A stretch of 64,000 bases of DNA from Lachnospiraceae bacterium (GTDB lineage: Bacteria; Bacillota; Clostridia; Lachnospirales; Lachnospiraceae), in contig JAILIS010000010.1 of the NCBI GenBank assembly GCA_024695145.1, positions 18,384-82,383 of the forward strand, read 5' to 3'. Positions within the stretch are counted from its first letter, which is position 1. Every line of letters begins with the position of its first letter. Of this stretch, positions 25,693-33,495 are shown one piece after another. A program made the translations under genes and the position numbers. The notes below the pieces were generated by a model, which had not been told where the DNA came from, did not search any database, and saw only the letters and a list, made by a program, of their open reading frames with translations.

Positions 25693-26711
25693 TATCTCAG
25701 TCTGTCCTTCGCCTCTTCAAGCTCATCTATCACCCTATCACAGAACAGGTCAAACTCGGGATCCGGAACCTGACACTCCGGATGTGACAGACAGTAGTCG
25801 ATAGTCCTTCTGATACCCTGGTCGAACCTTATCGTGCATGTAAATCCCGGAACAACTGATTTTAACTTACTGTTGTCAAACACGACCGAGTTCGCTTTGT
25901 CCCCGAGCAGAGATCCGAAATAGTCATAATCACTTACAGAAGCAAGGAATTCCGATGATACGTAATACGGGATAAAATCAACGTCAAGCGCATCCGCTAT
26001 GGCTTCATATATCTGGTTCCATGTAAGCGTTTCGTCGCTTGTGATCTGGAAGCTCTCTCCTATAGCATGAGGATTACCCATAAGGCCGATAAATCCCTTT
26101 GCAAAATCCTCGTTAAACGTCATGGTCCAAAGGGAAGTTCCGTCTCCGTGAAGAATTACGGGCTTTCCTTCGATCATCCTTTTGATAACCTGCCAGCTTC
26201 CCTTGTTCCCGTGAACACCGAGGGGGACGCTTCTCTCATCGTAAGTGTGACTCGGTCTGACTATCGTGATCGGAAAGCCTTCCTTCTCGTATTTATCCAT
26301 AAAAAAGCTCTCGCAGTATATCTTGTTTCTCGAGTATTCCCAGAAAGGGTTGGCCAGCGCGGTTCCTTCGGTTATCACATAATTCCTGCAGGGCTTGTTG
26401 TACGCGGAAGCCGAACTGATATATATGAACTGCGCACACCTTCCCCTGAAGAGCCTGTAATCTCTCTCCGCCTGTTCGGGCGTAAATCCGATGAAATCAC
26501 AGACACAGTCAAACCGCATCTCCCCGATAAGATCATCTACCGCATCTTCATCATTGATATCCGCATTAATGATATGAACATTCTCAGGAACTTCATCAGT
26601 CCTGCTGCCCCTGTTGATCAGATAGAGTTCCCAGTCCTCATCACGTGATACGGCCCGTGTCACAGCCATAGAGATCGTTCCTGTTCCGCCTATGAATAGA
26701 GCTTTTCTCAT
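25692..26711 (-). CDS. NAD-dependent epimerase/dehydratase family (extended SDR)
   Basis: A 339-residue Rossmann-fold protein. The NAD site is LFIGGTGTISMAV, a slightly atypical GxxGxxS. The active-site pair appears in YISSASAYNKP and the YxxxK-like YSRNK. The C-terminal half is substrate-binding. Relatives act on nucleotide sugars, although atypical members serve as isoflavone-reductase-like or RNA-binding proteins. The place at the head of a GNAT-DHHW-MBOAT chain makes a sugar precursor role plausible. 37 bases separate it from the ZorB-like gene. Confidence 0.88.
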   Translation of the reverse strand: MRKALFIGGTGTISMAVTRAVSRDEDWELYLINRGSRTDEVPENVHIINADINDEDAVDDLIGEMRFDCVCDFIGFTPEQAERDYRLFRGRCAQFIYISSASAYNKPCRNYVITEGTALANPFWEYSRNKIYCESFFMDKYEKEGFPITIVRPSHTYDERSVPLGVHGNKGSWQVIKRMIEGKPVILHGDGTSLWTMTFNEDFAKGFIGLMGNPHAIGESFQITSDETLTWNQIYEAIADALDVDFIPYYVSSEFLASVSDYDYFGSLLGDKANSVVFDNSKLKSVVPGFTCTIRFDQGIRRTIDYCLSHPECQVPDPEFDLFCDRVIDELEEAKDRLR

Positions 26712-26748
26712 ATCCCATTCCTTCCTGCCGTACCGTATACGGCTGATA

Positions 26749-27660
26749 TCAGTTGGATGATGTTTCGTTGAGTATTTCCATCATTTCCCGGATCATCTCT
26801 TCATCCCTTAATCTGAAGAGGATCTCCACACGCCTTGATGCTTCGGCATCAACACTTCCGTCGGGCTTGAGTATCGGTTCGGAATAAGATCTGCCGACCG
26901 TTGAGAGGACTTCCTTCAGTTCCTCTTTTTCCCTCTCTGTCAGAAAATCACTGTCATCGCTGATACAGTAATCGGCAACAGAATACGCTCTTTGCTGCGA
27001 CAGCTGAAGATTTGACAGATAACTTCCGTCCGTATCGGTATGCCCTTCTATGACTATCTCCGATACATACTTACTGTATTTCGGACTGAGCAGTATCTTT
27101 AAATATCTGGGCATGAACTCCCCGAGAAAATCCTTTCCGCCCGATTTTAAGACCGATCTGTTATATTCATACAAAATGTTCGAATCCATCGTGATCGCAC
27201 CGGTATTTTCATCCACTGCGATGGAAAGAGACGAATGCTCGAATTCATTGCGCAGTGCCTCAATGAGCTCACTTCTGATACCGATGATATTATCAAGCTT
27301 GGCCTGCTGCTCTCCCATGAGCTTTTCAAGTTCTTTGAGCAGCTGGGACTGCTCTTCGAGTTTCCTCTGCTGTGCAAGCAGTTCGCCCTCCTGCTCCGAA
27401 AGCTTCAGTTCCTGGGCGTTCAGCTTGGCACCCTGCTCCTCTATCGTCAGCCGCTCGTTTTCAAGCTCCTCCGACTGGATGATAAGCTCCTGCTCCTTAC
27501 CTGCCAGTTCGTTCTGCTTCTGGTCATACATGACTTTTGAACGCAGTACCGTAAGTGAGATGATCAGAACAAAACACAACAGAAGCCCTGCCATCATATC
27601 CGAATAAGACAGCCAGTATGAAGTTTCCTCATCTCTCCTGTGGAAGTTCCTTCGCCTCAT
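26749..27660 (-). CDS. ZorB/MotB-like motor protein with OmpA-type peptidoglycan-binding domain
   Basis: A 303-residue protein. A short cytoplasmic N-terminus and a single membrane helix contain the proton-site Asp in SYWLSYSDMMAGLLLCF. A 90-residue coiled coil (ELENERLTIEEQGAKL and similar, Gln/Glu/Leu-rich) follows, and then a C-terminal OmpA-like domain with VIEGHTDTDGSYLSNLQLSQ, which binds peptidoglycan. This is the architecture of ZorB in Zorya and of MotB-like stators, with a longer coiled coil than flagellar MotB. The start codon immediately follows the ZorA-like stop. ZorC, ZorD and ZorE are not adjacent. Confidence 0.88.
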   Translation of the reverse strand: MRRRNFHRRDEETSYWLSYSDMMAGLLLCFVLIISLTVLRSKVMYDQKQNELAGKEQELIIQSEELENERLTIEEQGAKLNAQELKLSEQEGELLAQQRKLEEQSQLLKELEKLMGEQQAKLDNIIGIRSELIEALRNEFEHSSLSIAVDENTGAITMDSNILYEYNRSVLKSGGKDFLGEFMPRYLKILLSPKYSKYVSEIVIEGHTDTDGSYLSNLQLSQQRAYSVADYCISDDSDFLTEREKEELKEVLSTVGRSYSEPILKPDGSVDAEASRRVEILFRLRDEEMIREMMEILNETSSN

Positions 27661-29061
27661 TTATCTTCTCCCGACGGACTGATTTACCTTATCCGAAAGC
27701 TTTTTCATATAATCAACACCGTTTGTGACTTCTTCAAGTGCCTCGTTAACACGTTCATTGGTATCTTTTGAATAATTGTCTATACGCGAAACGGCATCCT
27801 TGAATTCCTGTATCATCTTGCCCTGTTCCATGAGCATGTTTCTCTCCTGAAATACCAGGCTACGTGCCGATCTGTCTTCCGTTGTCAACCGTTCGAGAGT
27901 TTTTTGAAGTTCGTTCTGGATGGTCTGTATGCTGGCAGTATAACTGTTAAGGGTCGTGACAAGCCGCTCTGTCTCGTGATTGATGGTATGAAGTGTTGCG
28001 GTATTGCTTCCCGTAGTCTTTAACAGATCCGTCATCAGATCGGCTGTCTCTTTCTGTGAATTGTACTGCTCCTTAACCGACTCGCTCAGCTGATAAAAAC
28101 TGTTGCCGAGAGATGCATTCATCTCTGTTATAAAAGTATCCACTATCTGCCTGATGGCTTCGACTTCGTTTCTGACCATTATAGTCTCAAACTCGGAAAC
28201 CGCCTTGGCAAGTCTTTCAAACTGCGGATCTATGATCCTGTCAAGTTCCTCCGCAACCCTGACATACATTCTGTCAACAGCCTCAATCTGTTCAGCCTGA
28301 AGGGATATCAGCTGGTTCATTCCGTTGTTCTCGGTATCCGGAAGAACGTATTTCTTAAATGCCTGATTAAAATCAGCTACCGCGCATTCACCTTCATATA
28401 GTTTTCTCTTGTAGATCGCATTGAACGTAAGTGAAAAAACAAGTCCGAAGATCGATGTATGGAATGCGACTTTGATACCTTTCATAAGAGGCTCTATGCT
28501 GCTTGTCATCTGTGCGGTCGTACCGGTATTGAAATGTTCAAGACCTATGGAAAGACCTATGAACGTTCCGAGTATTCCGAGACCCGTGAGCATTCCGGGA
28601 ACCTGATTGAGCTCATTTCTGTGCATGACGGTGTCTACAAGCTCTTCGTTGATATAATCGTCAATACTCGGCCGGTAATACGCATTTTCCGCATCATCTT
28701 CCCTGTTCAGTTCAAAAACGAAATCCGTAAAAAGGGAATCAAGAGTTTTGTTTCTGAACAGTTTGACATTATTCGACTGGTATGGTTCCCACAGATAAGA
28801 GTGGGCATTGAGCGCATCTGATTTTATCTTTCCGGTAGCGTTCTTTAAGTCCTTGATAATAGCGTTCATAGGCGCAAAAGAGCCAAAGTCGGCCGCCAGG
28901 AACACTATGGCAACGATCACGAACATCACTATGTTTATGATGACGGTTGTTTTATTGGCACTGTCCCTTACATCCGGCCTGAAATTGAGATATACACACA
29001 AAGCCGCCATTCCGAAGAATACAATGGTCAGTCCCCATTCATACCATTTTCTCTTAAACAT
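27661..29061 (-). CDS. ZorA-like MotA/TolQ/ExbB channel protein with long cytoplasmic tail
   Basis: A 466-residue membrane protein. Helices lie near residues 10-27 and 40-60. The conserved pair follows: MLTGLGILGTFIGLSIGL (about 155-175) and KVAFHTSIFGLVFSLTFNAI (about 200-220). A 240-residue helical cytoplasmic tail ends the chain. This layout matches ZorA, the ion-channel stator of Zorya, in which the tail forms an intracellular rod. The immediate partner is the ZorB-like OmpA-domain protein. GGGAGG lies 5 bases before the ATG. NhaC is 20 bases upstream. A Zorya defence role is not supported, because effector genes are missing. Confidence 0.88.
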   Translation of the reverse strand: MFKRKWYEWGLTIVFFGMAALCVYLNFRPDVRDSANKTTVIINIVMFVIVAIVFLAADFGSFAPMNAIIKDLKNATGKIKSDALNAHSYLWEPYQSNNVKLFRNKTLDSLFTDFVFELNREDDAENAYYRPSIDDYINEELVDTVMHRNELNQVPGMLTGLGILGTFIGLSIGLEHFNTGTTAQMTSSIEPLMKGIKVAFHTSIFGLVFSLTFNAIYKRKLYEGECAVADFNQAFKKYVLPDTENNGMNQLISLQAEQIEAVDRMYVRVAEELDRIIDPQFERLAKAVSEFETIMVRNEVEAIRQIVDTFITEMNASLGNSFYQLSESVKEQYNSQKETADLMTDLLKTTGSNTATLHTINHETERLVTTLNSYTASIQTIQNELQKTLERLTTEDRSARSLVFQERNMLMEQGKMIQEFKDAVSRIDNYSKDTNERVNEALEEVTNGVDYMKKLSDKVNQSVGRR

Positions 29062-29081
29062 ACGATCCTCCCTTGATCAAT

Positions 29082-30698
29082 TCAGGCCTTTGAAGTTTTC
29101 TTCATAAAGAAAAGGAATGCTATAACAAGAGCAATACCTACAGGCAGAGACAACCATGTAATACCTGCCTCTGCAAACAACCCCGCAAGAATGTAGCAGA
29201 CAGTTGAAATACATGCAACCGATATGGCGTAAGGAAGCTGTGTCTCAACATGATTAATATGGTTACAGTGCGCACCGGCCGATGACATAATTGTTGTATC
29301 GGATATCGGTGAGCAGTGATCACCGCAGACCGCACCGGCAAGACAGGCGGAAATTCCCACAAAGAACAGCGGGCTGGTCTCCGGAAAGATAACCGATACA
29401 ATGGGAATGAGAATACCGAATGTTCCCCAGCTCGTTCCGGTAGCAAACGCCACCAGACATGCGACCACAAACACTATGGCCGGAAGAGCCCACTGAAGCC
29501 CGTCCGCGTTTGACATGATCATCTTCACAAAAGAACCTGCTTCAAGAGCATTGGTCATATTCTTAAGTGCCGTCGCAAGAGTCAGTATGGTTATGGCAGG
29601 AACCATTGAATAAAATCCCCTGGGTATACATTCCATGGCTTCATCAAATGTTACCACCTTACGTACGATCATATAAACTACTATAACAACAAGGGCGATA
29701 ATGCTTCCCCACGGAAGTCCCACATATGCATCTGTACTTGAAAAGGCTTCTATGACACCGCCTTCTTCGATCGCGCTGAATCCGTTGTGCAGAAGTCCCC
29801 ATACACAGAATGCGATAAGTATGATCACAGGCACGATGAGGTCACGCAGCCTTCCTTTTGGTTTGGCGTCGGGCCCTTCTGTCTTGAGTATGTATTCCTC
29901 ATCCTCTGACAGATCCATCTTACTCAGATCCCCGGTAAGCTCAGCGACCTCTTCAAATTTTTTCATCTTGCCATAGTCAAATTTTAAAACAGATATGGTT
30001 ATGAGAAAAACAATAGTCAGTATGGAATAGAAATTGTAAGGTATCGCCCTGATAAACAGTTCAATCCCCGAATATCTCTCACTTTCGACACATCCGCTTA
30101 CCGCCGCTGCCCATGATGATATCGGAGCTATCATACATATCGGAGCTGCAGTGGCATCAATAAGATATGCAAGCTTGACTCTCGATACTTTTTTTGAATC
30201 CGTGATCGGTGACATTACGGAACCTACTGTCAGACAGTTGAAATAGTCATCTATAAAGATCAGAACTCCGAGAGCGATAGTCGCAATGGAGGCGCCCACT
30301 TTAGTTTTGATGTTTTTGGAAGCCCATTCACCGAAAGATCTTGACGCTCCGCTCCTGTTGATAAGAGCAACCACTATCCCGAGGATCACGATGAATATCA
30401 GAATACCTGCGTTTCCCGCGACGGCATCGGTAAGACCGTCTACCGTCACCGTGTCAAGTGTTCCCGTAAAAGAACACGATGATACCATGACCGCTCCCAA
30501 AACTATTCCCACAAACAGCGAAGAATAGGCGTCCTTGGTTATCAGCGCCAGCAGGATCGCGACAAGCGGCGGGACAAGCGCCCAGAATGTTCCCGTAAAC
30601 ATGTAGCCTCCATCGGCTGAAGCGTTAACAATACATATTATAAGTATCATAAGTACAAAGATACTGCCGGCGATCAGTGCCGATCTCTTCTTTTTCAT
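29082..30698 (-). CDS. nhaC: NhaC-family Na+/H+ antiporter
   Basis: A 538-residue polytopic membrane protein of the NhaC family (ion transporter superfamily), with about 12-13 helices. Characteristic stretches are IDDYFNCLTVGSVMSP, TSWGTFGILIPIVSVI and GAVCGDHCSPISDTTIMSSAG. It exchanges sodium or an organic cation or acid for protons. Some relatives move malate/lactate or amino acids, so the substrate is not certain. It lies between the LacI-like sensor (23-base gap) and the ZorA-like gene (20-base gap), so it may be in the same operon as both. Confidence 0.94.
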   Translation of the reverse strand: MKKKRSALIAGSIFVLMILIICIVNASADGGYMFTGTFWALVPPLVAILLALITKDAYSSLFVGIVLGAVMVSSCSFTGTLDTVTVDGLTDAVAGNAGILIFIVILGIVVALINRSGASRSFGEWASKNIKTKVGASIATIALGVLIFIDDYFNCLTVGSVMSPITDSKKVSRVKLAYLIDATAAPICMIAPISSWAAAVSGCVESERYSGIELFIRAIPYNFYSILTIVFLITISVLKFDYGKMKKFEEVAELTGDLSKMDLSEDEEYILKTEGPDAKPKGRLRDLIVPVIILIAFCVWGLLHNGFSAIEEGGVIEAFSSTDAYVGLPWGSIIALVVIVVYMIVRKVVTFDEAMECIPRGFYSMVPAITILTLATALKNMTNALEAGSFVKMIMSNADGLQWALPAIVFVVACLVAFATGTSWGTFGILIPIVSVIFPETSPLFFVGISACLAGAVCGDHCSPISDTTIMSSAGAHCNHINHVETQLPYAISVACISTVCYILAGLFAEAGITWLSLPVGIALVIAFLFFMKKTSKA

Positions 30699-30721
30699 AG
30701 CTATACAGTCCTTTCTTTAGC

Positions 30722-32086
30722 TCATGATATCGTTTTCTTCTTCAATACGTCAATAACAATGCGGTTCTTGGTATTTTCAAGTGACAGTGAAAGATTTTCG
30801 ACCAGAACCTTGTGTTTATCCCTGCTGAAAAAATCCTTTTCGTATGGCATTACAGTATATCCGTATGTCTGATTATTGTTTCTCAAAGACTCAAACAGAT
30901 AAGTCCGACAGTGATTTTTCCATTTTGCGGGATACAGTTTTTCTTTGATCTCAATGTCCTCTTCACCGTCATCGTAAAACAGTATCATACTGTCATCAAA
31001 TCCTTCTTTTGGTGAATCCACATCTTCATCAAAGAATGATCTGTTCAATGCTATGGCTATATCCGGCGTCCCCATAAGTTCTTTGAGACCGGTCAGGGCT
31101 TCTCTGTAATCACCCGGCGTTTTGCACTTATCGAGAATCTGTCTGGAATAACTGTGTCTGGAAATGGTCTCTGTCTGTTTTCTGTTCTTCTTGACCAGTT
31201 CATTGTAATCGCTCCTGATATCTCTTGTAAGATCACATCCGCAGCTTTCGTTATAGCTGATATATCCTTCCACAAAGCGGGTATCATATTCCAGATCATC
31301 TTCCAGCTTTTCAAGGAGTGCATCCATTGCTTCATATCCCAGTTGTTTGTGATTCCTGTTAACACTTGTAATGGAAGGCGAATACTTCTGTGCTCCTTCG
31401 ATATTGTCGAATCCAGTGAGCTTCATATAATCGGGTATGGCTATCCCGTCACGAAAAGCCGCCTCAATATATCCCAGTGCCATAAAATCATTTGCGCAGA
31501 TAACGGCATCCGCCATGTTGACCCCACGCTCTTTCCATTCATTATATGCTTCTGCTCCGTCGGTCTTCCAAAATCTTTTGTGAAGGACCCTTCTTTTCTC
31601 AAGCTTTATTCCGTGGGATGCCATACAATCACAAAATGCCCTGAATCTTTCCATATTCTCGGCATTGTCCTCCGGACCGCCCAGATAGTTCATTATTCTG
31701 CAGTCATGTATGGTGATCATATGATCCACAAGCTGATACATGGACCGGTAATTATCAAGCCCGCAAAAAATAGTGTTGTCGGAATGTATGTCGATACAGA
31801 CAACAGGTCTGTTATGCTCTTGAAATGTAGTTGTTATTTTGTTGACGTGCTTGAGTGATTCCACTGTCGAAAGCGCGATTATCAACCCGTCGTATTTGTC
31901 GGGATCGGGAAGAAAATATATCTCTCTCCCCTTCAGAAAATAATCGCTCTCCATAAGATTATCATAGGAATTGAGTATATGAAGCTCGATGTCCTCTGTT
32001 CCTATCCTCTCCAGAATACCATCGATGGTCGCTTTGGCGTACTCACTGTCCCATGTGCTTATCAATAACAGGATCCTTTTTAGCAT
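30722..32086 (-). CDS. LacI-type periplasmic-binding-like sensor without DNA-binding or GGDEF domain
   Basis: A 454-residue protein. Residues about 1-290 form a LacI/GalR-type ligand-binding domain (MLKRILLLISTWDSEYAKAT, then FMALGYIEAAFRDGIAIPDY). A short SCGCDL element follows, and then a helical/GAF-like region to the end. There is no N-terminal HTH. In Lachnospiraceae such domains usually precede a GGDEF domain, joined by a segment like LENTKNRIVIDVL. Here the chain stops right after that segment. The ATG at 32086 is supported by GGAG 7 bases before it; an earlier in-frame ATG at 32107 lacks this. The start overlaps the Mrr-like gene by 44 bases. A sensor acting through a partner protein is inference. 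Confidence 0.78.
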   Translation of the reverse strand: MLKRILLLISTWDSEYAKATIDGILERIGTEDIELHILNSYDNLMESDYFLKGREIYFLPDPDKYDGLIIALSTVESLKHVNKITTTFQEHNRPVVCIDIHSDNTIFCGLDNYRSMYQLVDHMITIHDCRIMNYLGGPEDNAENMERFRAFCDCMASHGIKLEKRRVLHKRFWKTDGAEAYNEWKERGVNMADAVICANDFMALGYIEAAFRDGIAIPDYMKLTGFDNIEGAQKYSPSITSVNRNHKQLGYEAMDALLEKLEDDLEYDTRFVEGYISYNESCGCDLTRDIRSDYNELVKKNRKQTETISRHSYSRQILDKCKTPGDYREALTGLKELMGTPDIAIALNRSFFDEDVDSPKEGFDDSMILFYDDGEEDIEIKEKLYPAKWKNHCRTYLFESLRNNNQTYGYTVMPYEKDFFSRDKHKVLVENLSLSLENTKNRIVIDVLKKKTIS

Positions 32087-32588
32087 TATCGATCTCCGGT
32101 CTGACAAACTGCATAAGTTTCTTTTTTTCGGGAATGGTTGTCTTGTGAATGAGATTTATCACATAATCTCCGTCCCACAATACAACATTGAGTTTATTGG
32201 CAAATTCAACCGCTGATTTTGTAAAGTTCTGATTTGTCATCACTGCGGCTACCATTACGCCGTAATAGTCTTTGCCGGCATACGCTTCCTGAACGGCTTT
32301 GATGCCTACGGAATCAGAGAGACACTTGCACTGGATCGCGTATGTGATGCCGTCTCTGTCCGCGATTATATCAACTCCGTAGTCATGGCTTGCAGGGGTC
32401 GTCTCCACATTGTCAAATCCTGCGGCTTCCAACAGTTCAGCGCAGTAATTCTCAAATTCCGCACCTTCCATATCGTCAAAGATCTGTTCATCATCATCTC
32501 TGTTACGCTTCATGAACCAGATCCAGACGGCAAGAAAGATCAGAACGGCTACCCCTATTATCACTATGGCGATGGTAACAACATTCAT
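32043..32588 (-). CDS. Membrane-anchored Mrr-like restriction endonuclease-fold protein
   Basis: A 181-residue protein with one N-terminal membrane helix (TIAIVIIGVAVLIFLAVWIW) and a cytoplasmic PD-(D/E)xK nuclease domain of the Mrr type: FENYCAELLEAAGF, then DYGVDIIADRDGITYAIQCK, which carries the Asp and QxK active-site residues. Mrr relatives cut modified or foreign DNA, but small membrane-anchored members are common and mostly untested. AGGAGG lies 16 bases upstream, rather far. The 3' end overlaps the LacI-like sensor start by 44 bases. No modification gene is nearby. Confidence 0.85.
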   Translation of the reverse strand: MNVVTIAIVIIGVAVLIFLAVWIWFMKRNRDDDEQIFDDMEGAEFENYCAELLEAAGFDNVETTPASHDYGVDIIADRDGITYAIQCKCLSDSVGIKAVQEAYAGKDYYGVMVAAVMTNQNFTKSAVEFANKLNVVLWDGDYVINLIHKTTIPEKKKLMQFVRPEIDNAKKDPVIDKHMGQ

Positions 32589-32655
32589 TATCTGTGAGAC
32601 AGACCTCCTACCATTTCTCTTTGTGAAACAGGCCCCTTCTGTCTGTATTTAACAA

Positions 32656-32790
32656 TCGAAAGGGGGCCCGGCCAGGCACCCTTGCGGCACACAGGGGCAT
32701 CTGTTTAGTGCTGCTTCATTCCTGACCTGACACGATTCGCAGCGCCCTGTTGCGCAAGACCCGGCCGAAACACACCCTTTCGACTGCGCA
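32656..32790 (-). ncRNA. ffs: Signal recognition particle RNA (SRP RNA)
   Basis: The minus strand contains the universal domain IV signature GTCAGGTCAGGAATGAAGC followed by AGC, with a GGAA tetraloop closed by A-U and the asymmetric internal loop. The ends pair: TCGAAAGGG near 32775-32783 with CCCTTTCGA at 32656-32664, and GCCGGG with CCCGGC inside them. The length is about 100-130 bases. The RNA binds Ffh to target membrane proteins to the translocon. The exact 5' end is uncertain; the promoter places it near 32790. An apparent ORF here is spurious. Confidence 0.92.
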
Positions 32791-32796
32791 ATTTGT

Positions 32797-32825
32797 AGTA
32801 TACACAAGGCTGTAACCGTTGTCAA
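32797..32825 (-). promoter_or_regulatory. Promoter of SRP RNA
   Basis: TTGACA (32820-32825), exactly 17 bases, TATACT (32797-32802) on the minus strand; predicted transcription start about 7 bases on, just before the RNA's paired 5' end. Near-consensus boxes fit a highly expressed stable RNA. Confidence 0.88.
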
Positions 32826-32853
32826 TTCTGGGGAAACGAGCATTCATAGACTC

Positions 32854-33189
32854 TCAGACGTCCTTTTTTCCGCCCTCATATTCTCCCATGATAAAATGCT
32901 TTACCGACATGATCACAAGAGCAGCTCCGGCAACTATAAAGAGCACTACAGCGGCCCACATCCAGGGAGTTACCTCCTCATCCGATGTGATGATCTGATA
33001 GGCCAGATATATAACATAAGCCCCTACTATCGTTCTTATGGTAAGAACCACCTGCGTCGGGAAACTTCTTTTTTCTCCGGTCTCATCCTCAGTATTTGTG
33101 ATCTGTGTATCTGCTGCTTTTGTATCGGCTGCTTCCGTATCGGCTGTTTCCGTATCGGTTGTTTCCATTAATTCATTTTCGTTTTCCAT
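32854..33189 (-). CDS. Small membrane protein with Thr/Ala/Asp repeat N-terminus
   Basis: A 111-residue protein of unknown function. The start ATG at 33189 is supported by GGGAG 7 bases upstream; an in-frame ATG 12 codons earlier is not. Residues 1-40 are hydrophilic with repeats of the type TETADTEAADTKAAD, and DNA repeats (TGTATCGGCTGCTTCC-like) underlie this. Two membrane helices follow: VVLTIRTIVGAYVIYLAYQI and WMWAAVVLFIVAGAALVIM. It is divergent from the nrdG pair. No family recognised. Confidence 0.7.
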   Translation of the reverse strand: MENENELMETTDTETADTEAADTKAADTQITNTEDETGEKRSFPTQVVLTIRTIVGAYVIYLAYQIITSDEEVTPWMWAAVVLFIVAGAALVIMSVKHFIMGEYEGGKKDV

Positions 33190-33210
33190 GAAAAGTCTCC
33201 CTGTACTTTT

Positions 33211-33241
33211 TTGATCTAAAAACATCTTATCATGTTATAAT
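33211..33241 (+). promoter_or_regulatory. Promoter of the 63-residue ORF and nrdG
   Basis: TTGATC (33211-33216), 19-base spacer, TATAAT (33236-33241), about 45 bases before the first start codon. The spacer is longer than ideal, which fits a controlled promoter. A palindrome overlaps its -10. Confidence 0.45.
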
Positions 33242-33257
33242 TGTTTGGAAAACAATT
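33239..33257. promoter_or_regulatory. Operator-like palindrome at the nrdG promoter
   Basis: AATTGTTT-GGA-AAACAATT, a perfect 8-bp inverted repeat with a 3-base centre. It overlaps the -10 and start of transcription of the 63-residue/nrdG unit, a position suited to a repressor. The regulator is unknown; it is not a clear NrdR, Rex or Fur box. Confidence 0.45.
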
Positions 33258-33285
33258 ACTTTTTCATTAAGGAGAGGTTTTTTAT

Positions 33286-33477
33286 ATGGCGACACCGGAA
33301 GAGATCGAAGACGTTATCAAAATGCTGGATGACAAAACCCGTGACGGAGTGAGCAGGATAGGAGTACACAGGGTTGAGACCGAACGGGAAGATTATGTCA
33401 GGGAAGTTCATCATCACGGAAGATGTGATATCGGCAGTCCGTTTGCCGACGGAAGTGTGGGGAATTTTTGTGACTGA
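33286..33477 (+). CDS. 63-residue His/Cys-containing protein upstream of nrdG
   Basis: A small acidic protein with a helical N-terminus (MATPEEIEDVIKMLDDKTRD) and a conserved-looking C-terminal motif EVHHHGRCDIGSPFADG, in which three His, a Cys and an Asp could bind a metal. The Shine-Dalgarno AAGGAGAGG is strong. The radical-SAM activase follows by 18 bases, so the two are co-expressed. I do not recognise a named family; it is not the large NrdD enzyme. A helper of the activase or of NrdD is inference. Confidence 0.75.
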   Translation: MATPEEIEDVIKMLDDKTRDGVSRIGVHRVETEREDYVREVHHHGRCDIGSPFADGSVGNFCD

Positions 33478-33495
33478 CTGCAGGGATGGTTACAG

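Noticed and set aside
26749..29061. A complete Zorya anti-phage system
   Set aside because: Only ZorA- and ZorB-like genes are present. Flanking genes are NhaC and an SDR/acetylation set, with no ZorC, ZorD helicase or ZorE nuclease.
30722..32086. LacI-family transcription repressor
   Set aside because: Only the ligand-binding half matches; no helix-turn-helix is present at either end.
32043..32588. Type IV restriction system
   Set aside because: The nuclease is alone, membrane-anchored and has no methyl-binding or NTPase partner; restriction activity is not supported.
32649..32843. 64-residue ORF on the minus strand
   Set aside because: It lies over the SRP RNA and its promoter; composition and lack of a ribosome site mark it as a chance frame.
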